In this document: positions 7,502 through 13,597 of the stretch, one piece after another
Numbering within the stretch: position 1 is the stretch's first letter
How the letters are laid out: every line of letters begins with the position of its first letter
DNA from: Actinomycetota bacterium
GTDB taxonomy: Bacteria > Actinomycetota > Actinomycetes > Nanopelagicales > Nanopelagicaceae
Reading direction: 5' to 3'
Length of the DNA stretch: 17,727 nucleotides
Assembly: GCA_009704555.1 (NCBI GenBank)
Contig: WLDY01000003.1
Location: forward strand, 1 to 17,727
Translations under genes and position numbers: made by a program
Notes under the pieces: generated by a model
Databases searched by the model: none
Told to the model about the DNA's origin: nothing
The model's input: the letters and a program-made list of their open reading frames with translations, nothing else

Positions 7502-8254
7502 ATGACCACATTAGAGATCAAGGGCCTGCGAGTCGGAGTCGAGACGGACTCTGGAATGACGGAGATCCTCAAGGGGGTCGATCTCACCGTCAACTCCAAC
7601 GAGACGCACGCGATCATGGGTCCGAATGGCTCCGGGAAGTCGACGTTGGCTTATTCGATCGCCGGTCATCCGAAGTACACCATTCTCGGTGGCAGCGTCA
7701 CTCTCGATGGCGTCGACATCCTTGAGATGTCCGTCGACGAGCGTGCTCGCGCAGGTCTCTTCTTGGCGATGCAATATCCAGTCGAGGTGCCAGGGGTCTC
7801 AGTTGCGAACTTCCTTAGGACGGCAGCGACCGCGATCCGCGGCGAGGCGCCGAAGCTCCGCGAATGGGTAGGGGAGATGAAGGCTGCGATGACTTCGCTC
7901 AACATCGACCCAGCATTTGGTGAGCGAAGCGTCAACGAAGGTTTCTCAGGCGGAGAGAAGAAGCGCCACGAGATCCTTCAATTGGAACTCCTCAAGCCGA
8001 AGATCGCTATCTTGGATGAGACCGACTCTGGTCTCGATATCGATGCGCTGCGCATCGTCTCCGAGGGGGTCAATCGCGTCAAGGAGACGAGCGACGTTGG
8101 GATTCTTCTCATCACTCACTACACCAGGATCTTGCGATACATCAAGCCTGACTTCGTCCATGTCTTTGCCAAGGGCAGGATCGTGGAAGAGGGCGGACCA
8201 GAGTTGGCAGAGCGATTGGAAGAGAAGGGGTATGCCGATTACGTCAATGCGTAA
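7502..8254 (+). CDS. sufC: SufC, ATPase of the SufBCD complex
   Basis: SufC is an ABC-type ATPase without a membrane partner; it binds SufB and SufD and powers rearrangement of the scaffold. The 250 residues contain Walker A GPNGSGKST (40-48), the signature FSGGEKKR (148-155), Walker B with D172-E173 in AILDETDSGLDIDAL, and an H-loop in LLITHYTRIL. The SufC-type signature FSGGEKKRHEILQ and the DETDSGLD sequence separate it from transporter ATPases. The start is supported by AGGAG 9 bases upstream. It is separated from the Rieske gene by 79 bases but lies in the same direction, and is followed by sufS after 12 bases. Confidence 0.97.
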   Translation: MTTLEIKGLRVGVETDSGMTEILKGVDLTVNSNETHAIMGPNGSGKSTLAYSIAGHPKYTILGGSVTLDGVDILEMSVDERARAGLFLAMQYPVEVPGVSVANFLRTAATAIRGEAPKLREWVGEMKAAMTSLNIDPAFGERSVNEGFSGGEKKRHEILQLELLKPKIAILDETDSGLDIDALRIVSEGVNRVKETSDVGILLITHYTRILRYIKPDFVHVFAKGRIVEEGGPELAERLEEKGYADYVNA

Positions 8255-8266
8255 TCAGCTCCCGAA

Positions 8267-9529
8267 ATGCCACTCGATGTCGCAAGGATAAAGAAGGACT
8301 TTCCGATCCTTGCACGCACTGTCAGGAACGAGCACCCGCTCGTCTACTTGGACAGCGCAGCGACATCGCAAAAGCCTGTTGCTGTGATGAAGGCGGAATC
8401 TGACTTCTATTCGCAGCACAATGCCGCCGTCCATCGCGGTGCCCACCTCCTTGCCGAGGAGGCGACAGATGCGTATGAAGGAGCCCGGGAGGCAGTAGCT
8501 CGCTTCATCGGCGCGAAGAGTGATGAGGTCATCTTCACCAAGAGTGCGACCGAGTCACTCAATCTTCTTGCTTACTCATGGGGCAACGCTCCATCGAACT
8601 CTCGCTTTCACCTCGCCCCTGGTGATGTCATCGTGCTCTCGGAGGCAGAACATCATGCCAACCTGATTCCGTGGCAAGAGTTGGCGCGAAGGAGTGGAGC
8701 AATCCTTCGGTGGTTTGGTGTCGATGATGAAGGTCGGATCGATCTCTCGAATATCGATTCCATCATCGATTCGAGGACCAAGATCGTTGCGATCACACAT
8801 CAGTCGAATGTCACCGGCGCCATCACTCCACTTACTTCGATCGTCGCGGCTGCACGCTCTCACAACGCCCTCATCGTTCTCGATGCCTGTCAGTCCGCCC
8901 CACACTTTGCGATCGATGTGAAGGAGTTAGAGGTCGACTTCCTGGCCTTCTCCGGTCACAAGATGGTCGGTCCGACTGGGATCGGAATCCTCTGGGGCCG
9001 CGAGGAGCTCCTTGCGGAGATGCCACCCTTCCTCTTCGGTGGATCGATGGTGACTGCAGTGACGATGGAGGGTGCGAGTTATGCCGCACCGCCGAAAAGA
9101 TTCGAAGCAGGAGTTCCCAATATGGCACAGGCGGTCGGTTTGCACGCAGCCATCGACTATCTCAACGCGGTCGGCATGGGTCAGATCCATGAGCATGAAG
9201 TAGCCCTGACTGAATATGCGCTATCTGGGCTCTCGTCGATCGCGGGCGTTGGCATCGTTGGACCTACGGAGATCAAGGATCGAGGTGGCGTCCTTAGTTT
9301 CACGGTTGAAGGAATCCATCCGCATGACGTCGGTCAAGGTCTCGATGACCTCGGAATAGCAGTGCGCACCGGACACCATTGCGCGTGGCCGCTGATGAAA
9401 CGAATGGGTGTAGTCGCAACCACGCGCGCCAGCCTTTATCTCTACAACGAGAAGAGTGATGTCGATGCGCTTCTTCTCGGTATCGAGAAGGTGCAATCCT
9501 TCTTTGGTAGCAAAGGGATCGGCAGATGA
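8267..9529 (+). CDS. sufS: SufS, group II cysteine desulfurase
   Basis: SufS is the PLP enzyme that removes sulfur from cysteine to form a persulfide, which is then passed to SufU and the SufBCD scaffold. The 420-residue protein begins with the typical YLDSAATSQKP. It contains EHHANLIPWQ, the PLP lysine K232 (FSGHKMVGPTG), and the persulfide-forming C372 in RTGHHCAWPLM, the form found in group II (SufS) enzymes. The ATG lies only 12 bases after the sufC stop and no Shine-Dalgarno sequence is visible, so it probably depends on translational coupling. Its last codons overlap the sufU start (ATGA). Confidence 0.97.
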   Translation: MPLDVARIKKDFPILARTVRNEHPLVYLDSAATSQKPVAVMKAESDFYSQHNAAVHRGAHLLAEEATDAYEGAREAVARFIGAKSDEVIFTKSATESLNLLAYSWGNAPSNSRFHLAPGDVIVLSEAEHHANLIPWQELARRSGAILRWFGVDDEGRIDLSNIDSIIDSRTKIVAITHQSNVTGAITPLTSIVAAARSHNALIVLDACQSAPHFAIDVKELEVDFLAFSGHKMVGPTGIGILWGREELLAEMPPFLFGGSMVTAVTMEGASYAAPPKRFEAGVPNMAQAVGLHAAIDYLNAVGMGQIHEHEVALTEYALSGLSSIAGVGIVGPTEIKDRGGVLSFTVEGIHPHDVGQGLDDLGIAVRTGHHCAWPLMKRMGVVATTRASLYLYNEKSDVDALLLGIEKVQSFFGSKGIGR

Positions 9530-9990
9530 ACCTCGAATCCCTGTATCAAGAGCTGATCCTCGATCACTATAAGAATCCTCTTCATAAGGGACTGGTCTCA
9601 CCAGCTGATGCCTCGGTCCATCATGTCAATCCTTCTTGTGGAGATGAGGTCGATCTCAATCTGACGATTCGTGATGGAGAGATCCAATCAGTCTCATGGG
9701 ATGGCGTTGGATGCTCCATCTCGCAGGCCTCGACATCTGTGATGAGTGATCTGGTTCAGGGGCGAACTGTTGATGAGGCGAGCCAAGTCATCGACGCCTT
9801 CATGGAAGTGATGCAGAGCAAAGGCTCGACTACGGGAGACGAGTCGCTCTTGGGTGATGCGGTGGCTTTTGCAGGAGTATCCAAGTACCCGGCGCGCATT
9901 AAATGTGCATTGCTCGGGTGGATGGCGTTCAAGGATGCGTTGGTCCAGCTTGGCGGCTATCGAGCCAAGGATTCCGGAGAAGCCAAATGA
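9526..9990 (+). CDS. sufU: SufU, zinc-dependent sulfurtransferase
   Basis: SufU accepts sulfur from the SufS persulfide by zinc-ligand exchange and hands it to SufBCD; it replaces SufE in Gram-positive bacteria. The 154-residue protein has the SufU set of zinc ligands: C38 and D40 (NPSCGDEVDL), C63 (GVGCSISQAS) and C127 (RIKCALLGW). The extra segment between the second and third cysteines marks SufU rather than the IscU scaffold. The ATG overlaps the sufS stop by four bases. A 96-base gap holding a hairpin follows before sufT, the longest internal gap of the operon. Confidence 0.95.
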   Translation: MNLESLYQELILDHYKNPLHKGLVSPADASVHHVNPSCGDEVDLNLTIRDGEIQSVSWDGVGCSISQASTSVMSDLVQGRTVDEASQVIDAFMEVMQSKGSTTGDESLLGDAVAFAGVSKYPARIKCALLGWMAFKDALVQLGGYRAKDSGEAK

Positions 9991-10040
9991 TAGGGAGATC
10001 GTCTCTATCTGAGGCTCAGTCGGTAAAGTTCGCAGAGTAT

Positions 10041-10067
10041 CGAGAGAAGAGACACCTCCATCTCTCG
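10041..10067 (+). other. Hairpin between sufU and sufT
   Basis: A perfect 7-base inverted repeat, CGAGAGA (10041-10047) and TCTCTCG (10061-10067), with a 13-base loop, ends 8 bases before the sufT ribosome site. There is no following T-run, so it is not an intrinsic terminator. It may be an RNA processing or stability element or control access to sufT; the function is not known. Confidence 0.5.
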
Positions 10068-10086
10068 TCGAATCTAAGGGGAAGTC

Positions 10087-10407
10087 ATGGATAAGAGAGC
10101 CGCAACAGTTGAAGACATCTCTGAAGCGATGAAGGATGTCATCGACCCCGAGCTAGGGATCAACGTCGTTGACCTCGGTCTCATCTATGACATGACGGTC
10201 GAGTCCGATGGGGTAGCGGTCTTGGATATGACTCTCACATCGGCTGCTTGCCCACTCCAAGATGTGATCGAGGATCAGACGCGCCAGGCGCTAGCAGAGC
10301 TCGTCAATGACGTCCGGATCAACTGGGTTTGGATGCCACCATGGGGTCCCAATCGAATCACCGATGACGGCAGAGAACAGTTGCGGGCCATCGGTTTCAC
10401 AGTTTGA
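10087..10407 (+). CDS. sufT: SufT, MIP18/DUF59-family Fe-S maturation factor
   Basis: SufT-type DUF59 proteins help load Fe-S clusters onto target proteins and often close actinobacterial suf operons. The 106-residue protein shows the family marks DPELGINVVDLGLIY (20-34), the conserved cysteine C55 in TLTSAACPLQDVI, and the C-terminal WMPPWGPNRITDDGREQLRAIGF. The start is fixed by AAGGGGA four bases before the ATG. It lies 96 bases after sufU in the same direction with no terminator seen between, so it is probably in the suf transcript. The exact clients of this protein cannot be read from sequence. Confidence 0.93.
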   Translation: MDKRAATVEDISEAMKDVIDPELGINVVDLGLIYDMTVESDGVAVLDMTLTSAACPLQDVIEDQTRQALAELVNDVRINWVWMPPWGPNRITDDGREQLRAIGFTV

Positions 10408-10421
10408 TCATCGAACTACTC

Positions 10422-10439
10422 CTGCTCGATAAGGAGCAG
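10422..10439 (+). promoter_or_regulatory. Hairpin able to mask the ribosome site of the ABC exporter gene
   Basis: CTGCTC (10422-10427) pairs perfectly with GAGCAG (10434-10439), trapping the AAGGAG ribosome site (10431-10436) in loop and stem. An alternative pairing, CTCCT (10419-10423) with AGGAG (10432-10436), also hides it. Both lie in the 37-base gap between sufT and the exporter gene, which suggests reduced or conditional translation. Confidence 0.45.
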
Positions 10440-10444
10440 AGCTC

Positions 10445-12304
10445 ATGAGCATGCAAGCGATATGGATGACTCATCGCTCGATGACTGCGGACCAATCGGT
10501 TCGTGATCAGAAGCTCCGTCCTGGCACGATCAAACGGATCATCGGATATGCAACGCCCTATAAGGGCTGGTTGATTGCTTATCTCATCACCGTCGTGATG
10601 GATGCCCTTCTCATCGTGGCAACTCCGCTTCTCATCAAGAGATTGATCGATGATGGTGTCGTCCCAGGCAATCCATCACTCGTCACTTACTTGGCACTCT
10701 CGGTGGCAGGGATCGCGATTTTGGATGCGCTCTTCAACATGATCGGCCGTTGGTATTCGGCGCGGATCGGTGAAGGTTTGATATTCGATCTGCGGACGGA
10801 AGTCTTCTCACATGTGCAACGACAATCGATCGCTTTCTTCACCCGGACCCAGACCGGGGCGCTCATCTCACGGATCAATCAGGATGTCATCGGTGCGCAG
10901 CAAGCCTTCACGGCCACCCTCAGTGGTGTGATCAGCAATGTGCTCAGCCTCGTCCTGGTCATGATCACCATGCTCTTCCTCTCCTGGCAGATCACACTCA
11001 TCTCGCTCGTGCTACTGCCGCTCTTCCTAGCGCCAACCAAGTGGGTAGGGAAGAAGTTGCAGGCCTTGACCAAGGAATCCTTCAACCTCAATGCTGAGAT
11101 GTCCTCGTTGATGACCGAGCGTTTCAATGTCTCCGGTGCGCTCTTGGTCAAGCTCTACGGTGATGAGTCCTACGAATCGAAAGGCTTCAAGGATCGAGCA
11201 TCGAAGGTGGCCCGGATCGGCATCTTGATCGCACTGCTGAACCGTTCTTTCTTCATCGCGCTCACCTCCATCGCCGCGATCGCGACTGCGATCGCTTATG
11301 GCGTCGGCGGGCATCTGGCCATCGACGGTGCGATCACCTTAGGAACCCTTCTCGCCATCACGACGCTGCTGGTTCGCCTCTACGGACCTTTGACAGCGCT
11401 CTCCAACGTTCGAGTCGATGTGATGACTGCTCTCGTTTCCTTCGAGCGAGTCTTTGAAGTCTTGGATCTCAAGCCGATGGTCAAGGATCCCGAGAGACCT
11501 AGGACGATTCCTACGACCGCACTCAGTGTGGAATTCGATGATGTGAGATTCAGATATCCGCGAGCGGATGAGATTTCGTTGGCTTCTCTGGAGTCAGCCG
11601 CACGTAGCGACCTAGTCGAATCTGGCGAAGTCCTCAAAGGGCTCTCCTTCTCGATACCTGCTGGAACCATGACTGCGTTAGTGGGTCCATCAGGTGCTGG
11701 AAAGACAACAGTCTCGGCGTTGATTCCTCGCCTCTATGACGTCACATCAGGAATGATCAAGGTAGGTGGTATCGACCTGCGCGAGATTGCGTTGCAGGAA
11801 TTGCGAGATGCGATCGGGGTTGTGGCGCAAGACCCACACCTCTTCCACGAGACGATTGCGGCGAACCTTCGTTATGCGAAGCCGGACGCGAATGAAGATG
11901 AGATGCGCCAAGCTTGTGCTGCTGCCCAGATCATCGATCTGATCGACTCATTGCCGCAGGGTTTTGAGACCGTCGTCGGTGAAAGGGGCCATAGGTTGTC
12001 GGGAGGTGAGAAGCAACGATTGGCGATCGCACGCGTCCTTCTCAAGCGCCCACGAATCGTGATCTTGGATGAAGCGACTGCGCACCTTGACTCGGAGAAC
12101 GAGCGCCTCGTCCACGGCGCTCTGACAGAGGCTCTCGCTGGTCGAACCAGCATCGTCATAGCCCATCGTCTATCGACGGTCAAAGCAGCGGATCAGATCC
12201 TCGTCCTTGCCGAAGGAAAGATCGTCGAACAAGGCCGGCACGATCAACTCATCGCCTCAGGCGGCCTCTACGCCGAGTTAGTGGCGAAGCAATCATTTCA
12301 ATGA
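10445..12304 (+). CDS. ABC exporter half-transporter (fused membrane and ATPase domains)
   Basis: A 619-residue type I ABC exporter subunit: an N-terminal six-helix membrane domain (about residues 40-320) fused to an ATPase domain. It should work as a dimer in the cell membrane; the substrate is unknown. The ATPase core is intact: A-loop Y371, Walker A GPSGAGKTT with K420, Q-loop in VVAQDPHLF, signature LSGGEKQR (518-525), Walker B D542-E543 (VILDEAT), and H-loop H574 (IAHRLS). Between Y371 and V396 there is an extra acidic/serine-rich stretch (ADEISLASLESAARSD), which I recall in related actinobacterial exporters. The start is chosen at the first of several ATGs because AAGGAG lies 8 bases before it. 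It sits 37 bases after sufT with no terminator, so an operon link is likely. Its end is 7 bases from the convergent SURF1 gene. Confidence 0.93.
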   Translation: MSMQAIWMTHRSMTADQSVRDQKLRPGTIKRIIGYATPYKGWLIAYLITVVMDALLIVATPLLIKRLIDDGVVPGNPSLVTYLALSVAGIAILDALFNMIGRWYSARIGEGLIFDLRTEVFSHVQRQSIAFFTRTQTGALISRINQDVIGAQQAFTATLSGVISNVLSLVLVMITMLFLSWQITLISLVLLPLFLAPTKWVGKKLQALTKESFNLNAEMSSLMTERFNVSGALLVKLYGDESYESKGFKDRASKVARIGILIALLNRSFFIALTSIAAIATAIAYGVGGHLAIDGAITLGTLLAITTLLVRLYGPLTALSNVRVDVMTALVSFERVFEVLDLKPMVKDPERPRTIPTTALSVEFDDVRFRYPRADEISLASLESAARSDLVESGEVLKGLSFSIPAGTMTALVGPSGAGKTTVSALIPRLYDVTSGMIKVGGIDLREIALQELRDAIGVVAQDPHLFHETIAANLRYAKPDANEDEMRQACAAAQIIDLIDSLPQGFETVVGERGHRLSGGEKQRLAIARVLLKRPRIVILDEATAHLDSENERLVHGALTEALAGRTSIVIAHRLSTVKAADQILVLAEGKIVEQGRHDQLIASGGLYAELVAKQSFQ

Positions 12305-12311
12305 GCGTTCG

Positions 12312-13043
12312 CTAGGAGCGCTTCCGCTCTTCGCGTGCGATGAGGAATCTGCCGAAGAGAGCCAAGAGACCGAAGAACCACCATTGGATCGCATAGGCGA
12401 TATGTGGGCCATCACTGACCGCTGGTGGGTTCGTCGCTACATCTGGCACGAACCCTCCTCCGATGAGATCGAAATAAAACGGCTCACTTGCGACTAGGGC
12501 TTCTTGATTCCATTTACTGAGTCTCTCCCCACTTGAACCAGTGGCAAAGAAGCTGCCACGGATCTTCGCATCGAGAGCGTCGTTCCGATAACGAACATCG
12601 AGTGAGATGACTTCCGTGGGAACCGCCGCAACCTCTGGCGGTGTAGTCGCCGAGGCTCCTGCTTTCACCCAACCACGATCGATCCAGACCTGGCGACCAT
12701 CAGCAAGAAGGAAGAGAGTCGCAACCCCGAATCCGTACTGCTCGTTGTGATATCGATTGCGCATCAAGATCTCATGCTCTGGTAGGAAGCGACCCTCAAT
12801 CGTGAATTGTCGCCAAAGTCTGCGATCTTCGGACCATGAGGATGCAGTTTGGAAGTCGACCGCAGGAAGATCAAGGTTCGCTTCGATCATGGAGTTCTCT
12901 GCGCGACGATCCATGCCGCGATCGAACTGCCATTTGCCGGCAACTAGACAGCCGGCAAGGATCAAGAGTGCGAAAAGGGAGAGTCCAAGGTTTCTTAGCG
13001 GATAGATGAGAGTGTGAGAGCTCTGACTTCGACTTGCAGTCAC
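12312..13043 (-). CDS. SURF1 family cytochrome c oxidase assembly protein
   Basis: SURF1 proteins help insert heme A and assemble subunit I of aa3-type cytochrome c oxidase. The 243-residue protein has the family topology: an N-terminal membrane helix (LGLSLFALLILAGCLVAGKWQF), a large external domain with ILMRNRYHNEQYGFGVATLF and QVWIDRGWV, and a C-terminal helix introduced by the hallmark GPHIAYAIQWWFFGLLALF. A longer frame opens at a TTG at 13166, but it would overlap DUF3099 by more than 100 bases. GTG 13043 has AGAGGG just upstream and lies 10 bases after the DUF3099 stop, so I use it. It fits with ctaA elsewhere in the window: both serve heme A-containing oxidase. No oxidase subunit gene is in the window. 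Confidence 0.93.
   Translation of the reverse strand: MTASRSQSSHTLIYPLRNLGLSLFALLILAGCLVAGKWQFDRGMDRRAENSMIEANLDLPAVDFQTASSWSEDRRLWRQFTIEGRFLPEHEILMRNRYHNEQYGFGVATLFLLADGRQVWIDRGWVKAGASATTPPEVAAVPTEVISLDVRYRNDALDAKIRGSFFATGSSGERLSKWNQEALVASEPFYFDLIGGGFVPDVATNPPAVSDGPHIAYAIQWWFFGLLALFGRFLIAREERKRS
12315..12330. other. Hairpin at the convergent exporter/SURF1 gene ends
   Basis: GAGCG (12316-12320) and CGCTC (12325-12329) around a CTTC loop form a short stem, extended by a G-T pair at 12315/12330. It lies at the end of the SURF1 coding region, just past the exporter stop. It could act on both transcripts, but neither strand has a T-run after it, so an intrinsic terminator is not shown. Confidence 0.35.
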
Positions 13044-13053
13044 GGATCCCTCT

Positions 13054-13386
13054 TTAGCCTGGGAGCGCTCGTGAATCGTCAGGTCTGCGCGCTCGTCCAA
13101 AGATCGTCTCTCGCCCCGCGTTCGCCACGACCACGGCGATGTAAGGCAAGGTGACTGCACCGACAAGTGCGAACCATCGATATGGTGATGGCAACACGAC
13201 CGCCAAGATGAAACACGAGGTCCTGATCATCATCGACGCGAAGTAACGTTTCATCCGACCAGCCTGGTCCTCGCTCAGCGATGGCTGGGCATCCGTGATT
13301 GCGTGGACCACCACGGTCTTGTTCTCGGTGACATTCTCTGATCTCTTCGACCCTGATGCTGACTTTCCTTCATTTTCGCGGGTCAT
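13054..13386 (-). CDS. DUF3099 membrane protein
   Basis: A 110-residue protein of the actinobacterial DUF3099 family; no function is established that I know of. An N-terminal charged stretch leads into the family core VVVHAITDAQPSLSEDQAGRMKRYFASMMIRT. Two membrane helices follow, FILAVVL and FALVGAVTLPYIAVVVANAG, and then a basic tail. The ATG at 13386 has no ribosome site. A TACCCT -10 box ends six bases before it, so the message is probably leaderless. SURF1 follows after 10 bases, giving a two-gene operon. As I recall, the DUF3099-SURF1 pairing recurs in other actinobacteria, so a role near cytochrome oxidase assembly or the respiratory membrane is a reasonable guess but unproven. Confidence 0.9.
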   Translation of the reverse strand: MTRENEGKSASGSKRSENVTENKTVVVHAITDAQPSLSEDQAGRMKRYFASMMIRTSCFILAVVLPSPYRWFALVGAVTLPYIAVVVANAGRETIFGRARRPDDSRALPG

Positions 13387-13392
13387 TGCACA

Positions 13393-13398
13393 AGGGTA
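13393..13398 (-). promoter_or_regulatory. -10 box for the DUF3099-SURF1 operon (leaderless)
   Basis: TACCCT on the minus strand ends 6 bases before the DUF3099 ATG. It matches TAnnnT, and there is no ribosome site, so a leaderless transcript is the simplest reading. No clear -35 is seen. Confidence 0.45.
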
Positions 13399-13406
13399 GG
13401 GTCGCA

Positions 13407-13419
13407 GCTAGCCCCTAGC
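13407..13419. repeat. Palindrome in the DUF3099/infC divergent region
   Basis: GCTAG-CCC-CTAGC, a perfect 5-base inverted repeat with a 3-base centre. It lies about 20-30 bases upstream of the inferred DUF3099 start and just upstream of the candidate infC -10 box. It could be an operator serving either promoter. Confidence 0.4.
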
Positions 13420-13430
13420 GAGTCGAGTTC

Positions 13431-13436
13431 TACGCT
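13431..13436 (+). promoter_or_regulatory. Candidate -10 box for infC-rpmI-rplT
   Basis: TACGCT fits TAnnnT and would start the transcript near 13443, just before the first hairpin of the leader, giving a 5' leader of about 155 bases. A second candidate is TATCCT at 13464-13469, which would cut off the first stems. No good -35 accompanies either. Confidence 0.3.
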
Positions 13437-13442
13437 CGATTT

Positions 13443-13597
13443 CCTCACAGTGAGGCGATGAGTTATCCTCTGCCTCATCGAGTCGAGAGACTCGGGCATG
13501 AAGTGAGGTCGTAGAACCTCCACCTGAATCGCTTCGGCGATCTGGTCAACAGTTCCATCGCCTTGCTTCCTGCCGCCAATCGTGAAAGGAAGCGACT
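13443..13597 (+). ncRNA. Structured 5' leader of the infC operon (candidate cis-regulatory RNA)
   Basis: This stretch can form a series of perfect stems. Stem 1: CCTCAC/GTGAGG (13443-13455). Stem 2: CGATGAG/CTCATCG (13456-13462 with 13474-13480). It competes with TGAGGC/GCCTCA (13451-13456 with 13472-13477) and shares two bases with stem 3. Stem 3: CGAGTC/GACTCG with a GAGA loop (13479-13494). Stem 4: GAGGT/ACCTC (13505-13509 with 13516-13520). Stem 5: ATCGC/GCGAT with a UUCG loop (13528-13541), extendable by ACC/GGT. GNRA and UUCG loops and mutually exclusive pairings are features of regulatory RNAs. In other phyla infC-rpmI-rplT is controlled by L20 or IF3 through the message; whether this leader does the same is inference. 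None of the stems is followed by a T-run. Confidence 0.5.
13585..13590 (+). promoter_or_regulatory. infC ribosome binding site, fixing an AUC start
   Basis: AAAGGA lies 7 bases before ATC 13598. The reading frame is closed upstream by TGA at 13583-13585, and no ATG, GTG or TTG lies between that stop and the conserved IF3 N-terminus, so this site points to AUC as initiation codon. Confidence 0.8.

Noticed and set aside
9903..10094. 63-codon frame spanning the sufU end and the sufU-sufT gap
   Set aside because: Begins inside sufU in another frame and overlaps the sufT start; no ribosome site and no recognisable protein features.
13044..13166. SURF1 start at TTG 13166
   Set aside because: It overlaps DUF3099 by over 100 bases and adds residues unlike SURF1; GTG 13043 has a ribosome site and lies just after the DUF3099 stop.
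13528..13541. UUCG hairpin as an intrinsic terminator before infC
   Set aside because: No T-run follows and the infC ribosome site lies about 45 bases downstream; kept only as part of the leader.
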